From: an uncultured Clostridia bacterium
GTDB taxonomy: Bacteria; Bacillota; Clostridia; Christensenellales; Maliibacteriaceae
Assembly: GCA_934613185.1 (NCBI GenBank)
Contig: CAKTSO010000001.1
Location: forward strand, 1-48,361
DNA length: 48,361 nucleotides
Direction: 5' to 3'
Shown: positions 9,219 through 16,341 of the stretch, piece by piece
How the letters are laid out: each line of letters begins with the position of its first letter
Numbering within the stretch: position 1 is the stretch's first letter
The notes under the pieces: model-generated
The model's database searches: none
Told to the model about the DNA's origin: nothing
Seen by the model: the letters and a program-made list of their open reading frames with translations, nothing else
Made by a program: the position numbers and the translations under genes

Positions 9219-9252
9219 AAAATGCTCCTCTCAAATCCGAGAGAAGCATTTG
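9219..9252 (-). terminator. Terminator after brnQ
   Basis: On the minus strand the arms AAATGCTTCTCTC and GAGAGGAGCATTT pair with one mismatch around a six-base loop, followed by TATTGT. It ends the brnQ transcript 12 bases after its stop codon. Confidence 0.75.
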
Positions 9253-9263
9253 GCGTCTTCGAT

Positions 9264-10448
9264 TCAGAAGATCATCGAAGCGATGCTGACGGCAAACCCG
9301 AGCGCCGCCGCGATGCGATGAACGATCGCCTTCTGCGCCCAGGAAAACGGCAGAAGGTTCAAAACGATCATGATGATCGCCACCGGGTACAAAAGCGTCA
9401 AAACCGGCACGGAGATCTTCAGGATCATGCCGAGGCCGAGGATCGACACGGCGAAGCTGACGAGCGTGAAGATGCGAAGCCAGCACAGGAACGAGAATTT
9501 CGGGAACTCGCGGTGGAAGAACGTCGCACAGCTTGACAAAAGCCCGGTGCAGACGTTGAAGCACGCCACGAAGAACACGAGCGCCAGAATCAGCGCGCCG
9601 ACGGGGCCGAACAGCCGCAGGCAAAGCCCGGACAGAACCGCCGTGCCGTCCGCCGCGCCGGAAAGAAACGCGCTCGCCCGCGCGCCGAGGAACGCCAGCG
9701 CGCCGTAGATCACGGCGAGAAACAGGCCCGTGATGACACCCGCGCGCATCGTCTCGCGCGCCACGTCGCCGTCGGATTCGATGCCGCAGGCGTGGACGTT
9801 CGCCGCGATGACGTAACCGAAGACGATCGCCGCGAGGGTGTCCATCGTCTGATAGCCGTCGACGAAGCCGGTCAAAAACGCGCTGCCCTCGGCGTAAGCG
9901 CCCGTCGCCGCGGCGGGGGCATCCTTCAAGCCGAAGATGCCGAAGACGAAAATCACGGCGATCAACGTCAAAAGCACGGGGGACATGCATTTGCCAAGCA
10001 CGTCTTTAAAATGCTCGGGCTTTCGCGCCAGAAGATACGCGCCGAAGAAGAACGCCGCCGAGAACGCCGCGCGAAGCGCCACCGTCCCGAACGGCGAGAG
10101 CGACAGCTTGTCGGTCAAAAACGCGAACATGGAAAACGACGTCGAGGCCGTGCGCGGAATGGCGAGCATCGGGCCGATGCAAAGGAACACGGCGATCGTG
10201 AACGCCGCGGCGAAGTATTTATGGACTTTGGCGAAAATGCGGTCCGTGCCGCCGACCTTCGCCACCGCGACCACGCCCAAAACGGGGAAGCAGACGGCGG
10301 TCAGAAGCATCCCCAGATACGCCGGAAGCGCCTTGACGCCCGCGCTGTAGCCGACATGCGGCGGGAAGATCAGGTTTCCCGCGCCGAAGAACATCGAAAA
10401 CAGCGTCACGCCGACCAGCGCAAGATTTTTGTTGGACAGTTTTTTCAT
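9264..10448 (-). CDS. brnQ: Branched-chain amino acid transporter, BrnQ family (LIVCS)
   Basis: A 394-residue Na+- or H+-coupled carrier for leucine, isoleucine and valine. The N-terminal motif LFSMFFGAGNLIFPP is the family hallmark, and about twelve hydrophobic segments follow. The length is slightly below the common 430-450 residues but both ends look complete. The ATG at 10448 follows AGAGGAGAAAAG; a longer upstream frame has no such site. It is transcribed alone and has an unusual leader with a terminator-like hairpin (see 10519-10560). Substrate is inferred from the family. Confidence 0.93.
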   Translation of the reverse strand: MKKLSNKNLALVGVTLFSMFFGAGNLIFPPHVGYSAGVKALPAYLGMLLTAVCFPVLGVVAVAKVGGTDRIFAKVHKYFAAAFTIAVFLCIGPMLAIPRTASTSFSMFAFLTDKLSLSPFGTVALRAAFSAAFFFGAYLLARKPEHFKDVLGKCMSPVLLTLIAVIFVFGIFGLKDAPAAATGAYAEGSAFLTGFVDGYQTMDTLAAIVFGYVIAANVHACGIESDGDVARETMRAGVITGLFLAVIYGALAFLGARASAFLSGAADGTAVLSGLCLRLFGPVGALILALVFFVACFNVCTGLLSSCATFFHREFPKFSFLCWLRIFTLVSFAVSILGLGMILKISVPVLTLLYPVAIIMIVLNLLPFSWAQKAIVHRIAAALGFAVSIASMIF

Positions 10449-10518
10449 CTTTTCTCCTCTTTTATTTCGGGGATTCCCCCGCGATGCAAAATGTCGCCGG
10501 GATCGCGCGCGTCCGTCC

Positions 10519-10560
10519 AAAAAAAGGCAACACTTCCCCCTTGTTCGGCCGCAGCGGCTT
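10519..10560 (-). promoter_or_regulatory. Possible transcription attenuator in the brnQ leader
   Basis: On the minus strand, GGC plus AACA can pair with TGTT plus GCC around a purine-rich loop, directly followed by seven T residues, about 70 bases before the brnQ start. The preceding bases can form an alternative hairpin GCCG-CTG-CGGC sharing the GGC. This is the geometry of a terminator/antiterminator pair, but the terminator stem is short and has a bulge. No T-box consensus and no leader peptide rich in Leu/Ile/Val codons were found. Confidence 0.3.
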
Positions 10561-10655
10561 TTCCCAAGACGAACGCAAGATCCTTTCTTGAATTTTACAC
10601 CGAACGAGCAAAGATATCTACCGAAATTTTGAAAAAAACGAGGAAAGCGCATCGC

Positions 10656-10680
10656 AAAAAGGCGTGTCTTTCAACACGCC
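10656..10680 (-). terminator. Terminator after the sugar isomerase-like gene
   Basis: On the minus strand GGCGTGT and ACACGCC form a seven-pair stem followed by TTTTTG, 15 bases after the stop codon of the gene ending at 10695. Confidence 0.8.
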
Positions 10681-10694
10681 CATGCGCATTTCTT

Positions 10695-11528
10695 TTATTT
10701 TTTCACATAATCGGGGCGGATGGCGCGGACGTGCGCAAAGCAGCGATCGAATTCCTCTTCCTCTTTCAAATGCTCGAACAGCGCGGGCATGTCGGGATCG
10801 AGCGCCTCGATGCGGTCGAGATAATGCGCGAAATTCAGCACGCCGTCGCCGCAGGGAACCTCGTAGACGCAGAACGAATAGCGCTCTTCATCCAGGCGGC
10901 AGTCCTTGATGTGGCACGAACGGATCATCGGCCCAAGAAGGTCGAAGCTCTCGTCGACGATGCGCTCGAAATCGAGGAAGGTCTTGGGGCTGTAGAGGAA
11001 ATTCGTCGCGTCCATATGCACGGCGAATCGCTCGCGGTCGACGTCGCGCACGAACTGCAGGTACTGCTGCGGCGAATCGGGGAGCATCCACTGCATCGGC
11101 TCGAATGTGAAATACGTCTTCTTCGGGCGGATGTCGTCCAGAAGCGTCTGCACGAGGCGGACGTTCTTTTCATACAGTTTCGGCGAATAATTTTCCTTAT
11201 AGCACAGGTTCCAGACGGGACCCGCCGCGCCGGAAATGTTGACGCAGCAGCGCGCGCCGACGTAATCGGCGAACCCGAGCGCGTCTTTCAGATCGCGCAC
11301 GGCGGCTGCCGCAGCCGCGGGATCGGTGCTGTGCGGCGAGTTCCACACGCCGACTTCGGCGATCATGATGTCATATTCGCGCGCGGCGGCGAGATATTCG
11401 TCGACTTTGCGCAGATCCGTGCGCCACGACACGGGGAAGCGGCTGGCGCGATAGCCCTTGTCGTGCAGATGTTTCGCCCACTGCTCGGGTGAATCGTGCG
11501 GGAATGTTTTGTTGACGCCGATGCGCAT
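10695..11528 (-). CDS. Sugar phosphate isomerase/epimerase-like TIM-barrel protein
   Basis: A 277-residue member of the xylose isomerase-like TIM-barrel superfamily (AP endonuclease 2 family fold). Candidate metal ligands appear in order: Glu in AEVGVWNS, Glu in FTFEPMQWM, Asp in VHMDATNF, His in CHIKDCRL and a late Glu in ALFEHLKEE. The start at 11528 follows CAGGAGGAATTTTT; a frame eight codons longer has no such site. It is monocistronic, with its own promoter and terminator. Members isomerise or epimerise keto-sugars such as inosose or tagatose, but the substrate here is not evident. It is about 25 kb from the kinase array, so a link is speculative. Confidence 0.8.
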   Translation of the reverse strand: MRIGVNKTFPHDSPEQWAKHLHDKGYRASRFPVSWRTDLRKVDEYLAAAREYDIMIAEVGVWNSPHSTDPAAAAAAVRDLKDALGFADYVGARCCVNISGAAGPVWNLCYKENYSPKLYEKNVRLVQTLLDDIRPKKTYFTFEPMQWMLPDSPQQYLQFVRDVDRERFAVHMDATNFLYSPKTFLDFERIVDESFDLLGPMIRSCHIKDCRLDEERYSFCVYEVPCGDGVLNFAHYLDRIEALDPDMPALFEHLKEEEEFDRCFAHVRAIRPDYVKK

Positions 11529-11604
11529 AAAAATTCCTCCTGCGGATTTCAAAATTCAATTTTTGTTTCGCGGTTCGATCCGTTCGCCGCTTTTTATCGG
11601 ATTT

Positions 11605-11633
11605 ATTTTAGCACAGTTCGCCGCCGCGTGCAA
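11605..11633 (-). promoter_or_regulatory. Promoter of the sugar isomerase-like gene
   Basis: On the minus strand TTGCAC (11628-11633), a 17-base spacer and TAAAAT (11605-11610) lie 77 bases before the start codon. The rest of the 351-base gap between 11528 and 11880 holds only the terminator at 11814-11853; no convincing gene was seen in it. Confidence 0.7.
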
Positions 11634-11813
11634 AGCGGGGAACGCCGCAGGCGGGCGCAGGCGTTTCGCTTGTCAAAGAGCGTCCTCTGCGGGGGATTCG
11701 GGTTTTTAAAAGCGACGATCCCAATCACAGCCGTGTTTGCGGGAAACGCCGCCGCCAATTCACGTTCGATCGCTTCGCCCGCGAAGCCTTTTTCTTCTCT
11801 CATTTCAAAAAAG

Positions 11814-11853
11814 CAAAGCGCCGCGAGATTTTTCGCTCGCGGCGCCGATCGCT
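11814..11853 (-). terminator. Terminator after the acidic-tail membrane protein gene
   Basis: On the minus strand GCGCCGCGAG and CTCGCGGCGC form a perfect ten-pair stem followed by TTTGCTTTTTTG. It lies about 30 bases after the stop codon at 11880. Confidence 0.85.
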
Positions 11854-11879
11854 TCTCATTTTATCTGATTGGTTCGATA

Positions 11880-13160
11880 TTATTTTTCTTCGAAAAACGA
11901 ACCGTCGTCGAAGTCGCGGTCCGCGGCCAGCGCGGCGCTGCCCGGAGCGGCGCTGTAGGTGCGCGTCGTCTGCGGCGCGGTCTCGGGTTCGGATTCGGGC
12001 GCTTCTTCAATCTCTTCGATCTCTTTGATCTCCTCGATCTCTTCGGCCGTCTCGGCTTCGTCCGCTTCCGTCACGGTCGCGGGCTCGGCTTCTTTCGCTG
12101 CTTCGATATCGTCAACATCCGATTCCGCCGCGGTTTCAAGTTCTTCCGCTTCTTCGACCGTTTCCTCGATCTGCGCCGGGGCGGCTTCTTCGATTTCCGC
12201 CGTTTCGGATTCGGGCGCTTCTTCGACCGCCTCCTCGATCTGCGCCGGGGCGGCTTCTTCCGCTTCAAGCACGGCTTCCGTCTCGTTCTCTTCGGCCGAC
12301 GGCTGCGCCGCGTTCTCCGCTTCCGCGTCCCCTTCCTCCTGCTCCTTTGCAAATTTTTCCTTCGCAAAGTCCTTCACAAACGGCACGGCGATGTGGACGA
12401 AGGCGATCGTTCCGAGAAACGAAACGCCGCCGAACAGGAGCAGGAACCAGCCCATCCGCGCGCTCGCCGCGCTCGTCAAAAGCGGCAGCTTCCCGACCGC
12501 GCGCAGGATCACGCAGCCGATCGTCGCGGCAAGCAGCGCCACGGCGAAGATCAGGAGCCGTTCGCGCCCGTCGCGGTAGAAGACAAAGTGCAGCGCGACG
12601 AGCAGCGCGCACGCCCCAAATGCGTACAATGCCGCGCGGCCGGAGACGACCGTGCCGAAGCCGTCGACGCGCTGCGCAAATTCGCCCTGCATGATCGACG
12701 AAAACGGCGGAAAGACGTTTTTCAGCGCCGCCTGCACGGGCGCGATCAAGTCCTCGATCGCCGCGGCATCGGCTCGGCCGACGATCCCCGCCGCGGGCGT
12801 ATCTTCCTTTGACAGCGACCGCACGAGAAGTTCTCTCGCGAGCGTTTCGCACGTTTCGTCGTCCAGCCCCTGCCATTCGGCCCCGTTTTCAAAGCGCCAT
12901 GCCGCAAGCGCGCGGCTGTAGTCCGACGCCGCGTCCCGAAACGCGTCCAGGGACAAAAGCGACTGCCGAAGGGACTCGCTCTCCCCCGAAAGCGCCGCTT
13001 CGGCGACGCAGCTCGCCGCCGCGGGTTCGCCGAACGCGTCCAGCCCCCGCGCGCCCAGCGCCGCCGACGAAAACGCGAACGCGGCGCACAGCGCGGCGCA
13101 CAAAAGCAGCAGAACGAAAAGGCGCGCCAGACTCCGCGCGGCAGTGGCAATTCGATTCAT
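11880..13160 (-). CDS. Membrane protein of unknown function with acidic Glu/Ala repeat tail
   Basis: A 426-residue protein not assigned to a family. Residues about 10-35 form a signal anchor (LARLFVLLLLCAALCAAFAF), followed by a soluble region of about 150 residues probably outside the cell. Three hydrophobic segments come next (ALYAFGACALLVALHFVFY, LLIFAVALLAATIGCVIL, WFLLLFGGVSFLGTIAFVHI). The last 150 residues are rich in Glu and Ala, including a duplicated EEAAPAQIEE unit, and are probably cytoplasmic. The ATG follows GGGGAGGATAGGTTT. The gene is divergent from the ECF sigma gene and their -35 boxes are five bases apart, which hints at linked control. The tail might bind a basic partner; that is inference. 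Confidence 0.7.
   Translation of the reverse strand: MNRIATAARSLARLFVLLLLCAALCAAFAFSSAALGARGLDAFGEPAAASCVAEAALSGESESLRQSLLSLDAFRDAASDYSRALAAWRFENGAEWQGLDDETCETLARELLVRSLSKEDTPAAGIVGRADAAAIEDLIAPVQAALKNVFPPFSSIMQGEFAQRVDGFGTVVSGRAALYAFGACALLVALHFVFYRDGRERLLIFAVALLAATIGCVILRAVGKLPLLTSAASARMGWFLLLFGGVSFLGTIAFVHIAVPFVKDFAKEKFAKEQEEGDAEAENAAQPSAEENETEAVLEAEEAAPAQIEEAVEEAPESETAEIEEAAPAQIEETVEEAEELETAAESDVDDIEAAKEAEPATVTEADEAETAEEIEEIKEIEEIEEAPESEPETAPQTTRTYSAAPGSAALAADRDFDDGSFFEEK
12151..12260. repeat. Two direct repeats in the acidic-tail coding region
   Basis: Positions 12151-12191 and 12220-12260 share 41 bases with two differences, at a 69-base period (23 codons). They encode the repeated EEAAPAQIEE-xVEEA units of the acidic tail, so the tail probably grew by in-frame duplication. 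Confidence 0.85.
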
Positions 13161-13175
13161 AAACCTATCCTCCCC

Positions 13176-13300
13176 AAAGCTGTCTCCAAATAAAAAAACA
13201 ATCGGTTTTGCAGGGGTACTGCGGCTGAATAACGCCGCCGCAGCGCGCCTTGATCTTTTCCGTTTTGGCGTTGTGAAAATGCTCGTGCGACGCTTCCGGC
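13176..13300. repeat. Partial copy of the 38.3-38.6 kb non-coding repeat
   Basis: Two blocks match the reverse complement of the element at 38276-38554. Block 13176-13209 matches its right terminal arm and adjoining GGTTTT with about four differences in 34 bases; block 13251-13300 matches 38470-38518 with a small difference around GCTC. Between the blocks is a different 41-base insert that forms a CTGCGGC/GCCGCAG hairpin. The copy lies in the leader of the gene starting at 13160, in the same orientation relative to that gene as the other copy is to the L,D-transpeptidase gene. Confidence 0.8.
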
Positions 13301-13340
13301 ACCTGGCCCTCGGCGCGAAAATTTCCGCGCATCCTTTGAT

Positions 13341-13369
13341 AGTATAAAGCGCGCGCGCCGCCGCGGCAA
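13341..13369 (-). promoter_or_regulatory. Promoter of the acidic-tail membrane protein gene
   Basis: On the minus strand TTGCCG (13364-13369), a 17-base spacer and TATACT (13341-13346). The predicted transcript has a leader of about 175 bases that contains the repeat at 13176-13300. Confidence 0.75.
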
Positions 13370-13374
13370 GCGAT

Positions 13375-13403
13375 TTGACGCAGACGGACGAAATTGCTAC
13401 ACT
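13375..13403 (+). promoter_or_regulatory. Promoter of the ECF sigma operon
   Basis: TTGACG (13375-13380), a 17-base spacer and TACACT (13398-13403) lie about 105 bases before the sigma gene. It looks like a housekeeping sigma-A promoter, not an autoregulated ECF promoter. Its -35 box is five bases from that of the divergent promoter. Confidence 0.78.
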
Positions 13404-13508
13404 AAAAGCGTTCAAAAGCGTAATGTTTTGCGCCTGCGAACGGTTTTTAAAGGTGAGCGGCGTATGTTTTTTCGAAAACGTCCGGCGCTCTTTACGGAGG
13501 ATTGGAAC

Positions 13509-13997
13509 ATGCAGAAAGTTTTGCAGGACTGCGCAGTGGACGTCGACGGCGCGCTGCAGCGCAACGCTGCCCGCGTGTATCGCCTGGTCTATGCCCGCGC
13601 GCACCGCAAAGAGGACGCGGAAGACCTGTTTCAGGAGGTCTTCGTGCGCTACGCCCGCAGCGCTCCCGCCTTTGACAGCGAGGAGCACGAGAAGGCGTGG
13701 TTTCTTCGCGTGAGCATCAATTGCATCAACAGTTTTTATAAAAAGGCGGAGCATCGCCGCGCCGTCAGCGTCGAACAGATCCCCGAAGGGGAGGCCGCGC
13801 CGCAGGACGATTTCGAGCTTCTGCTCCTGGCGCTGCCCGAGGAATATCGCGTGGAGGTGCATCTGTTTTACGGCGAACGCATGAGCGTCCGCGAGATCGC
13901 CGGGACGGTCGGCCGATCGGAAAACGCCGTGCGCGTGCGCTTGACGCGCGCCCGAAAAATGCTGCGCGAGAGCCTTACAGGAGAGGAACAGGCATGA
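13509..13997 (+). CDS. ECF-type RNA polymerase sigma factor
   Basis: A 162-residue sigma-70 family factor with only regions 2 and 4, the ECF layout. Region 2 includes RVYRLVYARAHRKEDAEDLF with the conserved DAEDLFQEVF core; region 4 includes LPEEYR and the helix-turn-helix MSVREIAGTVGRSENAVRVR. The ATG at 13509 is chosen for TACGGAGGATTGGAAC just ahead; an in-frame ATG at 13464 with AAAGGTGAG is an alternative that would add 15 residues. The stop overlaps the next gene by four bases, so sigma and the single-pass membrane protein are translationally coupled, the usual sigma/anti-sigma arrangement. Confidence 0.9.
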   Translation: MQKVLQDCAVDVDGALQRNAARVYRLVYARAHRKEDAEDLFQEVFVRYARSAPAFDSEEHEKAWFLRVSINCINSFYKKAEHRRAVSVEQIPEGEAAPQDDFELLLLALPEEYRVEVHLFYGERMSVREIAGTVGRSENAVRVRLTRARKMLRESLTGEEQA

Positions 13998-14659
13998 CGA
14001 CACAGGAAAAATACGAAAAATACAACGAGACGGTCGTCCCGTCCGACGAACTGATCGAAAAAACGCGCGAGGCGATGCTCGCCGCGGCAAGCGAAGCGCC
14101 CGTGAAAAAGCGGAAACGAAACGGCGGACGGGTATTCGGCCGCGTGATGAGCTACGTCGGCGTGGCCGCCGCGTCCGTTTTAATCACCGTCGCCGCGCTT
14201 CGCATGCCGCAGCTTTCGGGGTTCTTTGCGGCGAAAAGCAGCGCCGATTTTCAAGCGGCGTCGGCCGATACGGCGATGATGGCCGAAGCGCCGGAAAGCG
14301 CCGCGCCGATGAACGGGGCGGATGACGCCGCCGCGGAGGAAACGGGCGAGGAGTTCGCCGACATCGAGATCTTCTACGTCGAGGACGGCGAGATCAAGTC
14401 CTGCGAGGAATACCTTTCCTGTTCCGTGGAGGAGGTCTTTGCCGCGTGGGCGAACAAAAACGCCGTCGCGGACGTGAAGGTCGAGAGCGTGACGCTCGAC
14501 GGGGGCGCGGACGCCGTCGGCGTGCGGATCGACTTTTCCGAAAATCTGCGCGAACAGATGGACGGCGAAGGGCTGCTGCTCTCGTCGCTGACGCAGACGC
14601 TCGCCGGGTATTTGAACGCCGACGGCATGGTTTTGACCTGCGGCGGGGAAGCGCTGTAA
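13994..14659 (+). CDS. Probable membrane-anchored anti-sigma factor with GerMN-like outer domain
   Basis: A 221-residue protein overlapping the ECF sigma gene by ATGA. Residues 1-50 are cytoplasmic and would bind the sigma factor; one hydrophobic segment (SYVGVAAASVLITVAAL, about 53-70) follows; then an Ala/Glu-rich linker and an outer domain of about 100 residues. The end, VRIDFSENLREQMDGEGLLL through TQTLAGYLNADGMVL, recalls the GerMN fold of spore-germination and sporulation lipoproteins. No zinc-type HxxxCxxC anti-sigma motif is present. Anti-sigma function is inferred from gene order and topology; the GerMN likeness is by eye. Confidence 0.65.
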   Translation: MTTQEKYEKYNETVVPSDELIEKTREAMLAAASEAPVKKRKRNGGRVFGRVMSYVGVAAASVLITVAALRMPQLSGFFAAKSSADFQAASADTAMMAEAPESAAPMNGADDAAAEETGEEFADIEIFYVEDGEIKSCEEYLSCSVEEVFAAWANKNAVADVKVESVTLDGGADAVGVRIDFSENLREQMDGEGLLLSSLTQTLAGYLNADGMVLTCGGEAL

Positions 14660-14713
14660 AAAATCGGCGGTCAGTGACTTTGTAATATTTTAGACAGAAG
14701 GGAAGTATGTTCG

Positions 14714-15142
14714 ATGGCCTGGACGGAAAAACTGGACGATCTGGCGCGCACGGCGCGCGACAAGGCGGCGGATCTGGGCGGGCGTGCGCGCGCCGAGGCG
14801 ATCAAGCTGCGTGAAGAGGAGAAGATCAACGGCTTATGCCGGCAGGCGGGGAAGATCGCCTACGAGAATTTTGAAAAGACCGGGCAATGCGGCGACGGTC
14901 TGCGCGAGATTTTCGAGGAGATTCGCCGCCATAAGGAGACGATCGCGGCGCTGGATGCGGACGATCCGAACGTGACGAGCGTCCGCACCCGCCCCGTGCG
15001 CACGCCCGCCGACCCGCAAAAAAGCGTCGGCGACGCGCGCGTGTGCCCTTCCTGCGGCGCGGCCTGCGCGCCCGAAAGCGTCTTTTGCCCCGAATGCGGC
15101 GCGGCGCTCGAAGAAAACGGCGCGCTGACGAAAAAAGATTAA
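14714..15142 (+). CDS. Zinc-ribbon protein with helical N-terminal domain
   Basis: A 142-residue cytoplasmic protein. Residues 1-85 are highly charged and probably helical (a coiled-coil-like region rich in Ala, Glu, Arg); after a linker, the C-terminal CPSCGAACAPESVFCPECG forms a four-cysteine zinc ribbon. Similar proteins with an N-terminal helix and C-terminal zinc ribbon are common in Clostridia and have no defined role. The start is supported by AGAAGGGAAG eight bases ahead. It lies 54 bases after the anti-sigma gene with no terminator between, so it may share that transcript, and a terminator follows it. Confidence 0.78.
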   Translation: MAWTEKLDDLARTARDKAADLGGRARAEAIKLREEEKINGLCRQAGKIAYENFEKTGQCGDGLREIFEEIRRHKETIAALDADDPNVTSVRTRPVRTPADPQKSVGDARVCPSCGAACAPESVFCPECGAALEENGALTKKD

Positions 15143-15158
15143 AAAGGCGGATCGAAAC

Positions 15159-15208
15159 CGACGCCCGCGGCTTCCTCGAAACGGGAAACCGCGGGCGTCG
15201 TTTTATTT
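15159..15208 (+). terminator. Terminator after the zinc-ribbon gene
   Basis: CGACGCCCGCGG and CCGCGGGCGTCG form a perfect twelve-pair stem, followed by TTTTATTT. Confidence 0.88.
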
Positions 15209-15243
15209 GGGAAAATACAATTATTTCACTGCCGCATTTTTTC

Positions 15244-15415
15244 GAATCCGCCGGAGAATAATCGCAGTCAACGGCTTCCTCTGAGAGGGGCTTGCGGAGA
15301 GCGGCACGTTTCGCAGCTTTTGCAGTTGCTTTATTGTCATATCGTTTTTTGAATCTGCCGGAAATTCTATCGCAGATAACACCTTCCCCTTTCAAACGAA
15401 GCCTTGCGCACGTCC
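15244..15415. repeat. Small intergenic repeat element (same family as 40.8 kb)
   Basis: Two tandem, diverged copies begin with GAATCYGCCGGA (15244 and 15351) and continue through ATCGCAG to a pyrimidine-rich TTCCYC. The first contains the 20-mer CTTCCTCTGAGAGGGGCTTG that recurs at 40807-40826; the second contains CACCTTCCCCT followed by GAAGCCTTGCG, similar to 41080-41115. No coding potential was seen. It occupies the gap between convergent genes ending at 15142 and 15475. Confidence 0.65.
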
Positions 15416-15430
15416 TCGCATCCCCCAACC

Positions 15431-15458
15431 AAAAAGCCCTTCTCTTCGAGAAGGGCTT
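15431..15458 (-). terminator. Terminator after the GNAT gene
   Basis: On the minus strand AAGCCCTTCTC and GAGAAGGGCTT pair perfectly and are followed by TTT; 17 bases beyond the stop codon at 15475. Confidence 0.88.
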
Positions 15459-15474
15459 CAAGCTTCGCCTGTTT

Positions 15475-15972
15475 TTAAAGTCGCTTTTGATAATACGCCA
15501 CATCGAGCCAACGGCCGAACTTCACCCCCACACGGTCGAACGTGCCGACATGACGGAAGCCGTGCTTTTCGTGGAACGCGACGCTCGGGGCGTTGTCCCG
15601 CGTGATGATCGAGATGATGTTCGAAAAGCCGCGTTCGCGCGCCGCACACTCGATCCTTTCATACAGCAGGCTGCCGATGCCGCGCGCCGTGACGTCGCGC
15701 GCAAGATAGATCGAAAGATCGACCGTGTAGCGATAGGCCGAGCGCGGGTTATACTCCGCAAGATAGGCGTAGCCCAAAACGACGCCGTCCGATTCGGCGA
15801 CAAAATAAGGATAGTTTTCCTCGATCCCCGCGGCGCGCGCGCCGAAGGCTTCGGGCGAAAGCGGCTCCTCTTCGAACGTAACGGTCGTGTTCACGATATA
15901 ATAATTGTAAATCTCGCAGCATCGCGCCGCATCGCGCGCCGCATACGGTCGAATGAGGATTTCCGCTTTCAT
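15475..15972 (-). CDS. GNAT N-acetyltransferase, phosphinothricin acetyltransferase-like
   Basis: A 165-residue acetyl-CoA-dependent N-acetyltransferase. The N-terminal IYNYYIVNTTVTFEEEP and the core RDVTARGIGSLLYERI (acetyl-CoA pyrophosphate-binding loop R-x-x-G-x-G type), followed by NAPSVAFHEKHGFRHVGTF, match the PAT/MnaT subgroup, which acetylates phosphinothricin, methionine sulfone or similar amino-acid analogues. It lies nine bases after a small zinc-ribbon gene and is probably co-transcribed with it; its own ribosome-binding site (ACGGGA) is weak. The true substrate is unknown. Confidence 0.87.
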   Translation of the reverse strand: MKAEILIRPYAARDAARCCEIYNYYIVNTTVTFEEEPLSPEAFGARAAGIEENYPYFVAESDGVVLGYAYLAEYNPRSAYRYTVDLSIYLARDVTARGIGSLLYERIECAARERGFSNIISIITRDNAPSVAFHEKHGFRHVGTFDRVGVKFGRWLDVAYYQKRL

Positions 15973-15981
15973 GGTGTCCCG

Positions 15982-16224
15982 TTACATCTCCATCACGATT
16001 TTTTTGCAGGCGCGGCAGAAGGCGGCGTCCATCGCCGTTTTGTTGATGCGGAACAGATACGGCCCGTCCAAAACGATCCCGTCTCTCTTTTCGACCGCAT
16101 GCCGCGTCAAAAACGGCGGCGGCGTCTCGTTTTTCGGGAAAAAGAACAGGCCTTCCCCGCCGCGCGCGTAGACAAAGCCCCGCGTCATCGCGTCCCCGCA
16201 GTACGGGCAGACAGTCTTGCTCAT
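15982..16224 (-). CDS. Small zinc-ribbon protein (PF20097/DUF6487-like)
   Basis: An 80-residue protein with an N-terminal CPYCGDAM knuckle and a C-terminal CRACKKIVMEM knuckle, a spacing typical of the small DUF6487 zinc-ribbon family found widely in Clostridia. The central part is hydrophobic-aromatic (GLFFFPKNETPP). The ATG at 16224 follows AAAAGGAGGCGACGAA. It is the first gene of a two-gene unit with the acetyltransferase. Function unknown; zinc binding is inferred from the four cysteines. Confidence 0.75.
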   Translation of the reverse strand: MSKTVCPYCGDAMTRGFVYARGGEGLFFFPKNETPPPFLTRHAVEKRDGIVLDGPYLFRINKTAMDAAFCRACKKIVMEM

Positions 16225-16294
16225 TTCGTCGCCTCCTTTTTGCTTTGTAACACAATTATAGCATGTTTCCGTCATGCGACACACCGTTTTTTTA

Positions 16295-16330
16295 TCAAAA
16301 AAATACCGCCCGCAAAAGCGCGGGCGGCAC
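16295..16330 (-). terminator. Terminator after the endolysin gene
   Basis: On the minus strand GCCGCCCGC and GCGGGCGGT pair around GCTTTT, followed by ATTTTTTTG. Confidence 0.85.
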
Positions 16331-16341
16331 ATCCGTTCGGA

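Noticed and set aside
10449..10650. T-box riboswitch before brnQ
   Set aside because: No AGGGTGGNACCGCG-type antiterminator sequence and the leader is too short for a standard T-box.
11603..11803. 66-residue minus-strand frame upstream of the sugar isomerase-like gene
   Set aside because: No ribosome-binding site, overlaps the isomerase promoter, no recognisable motif.
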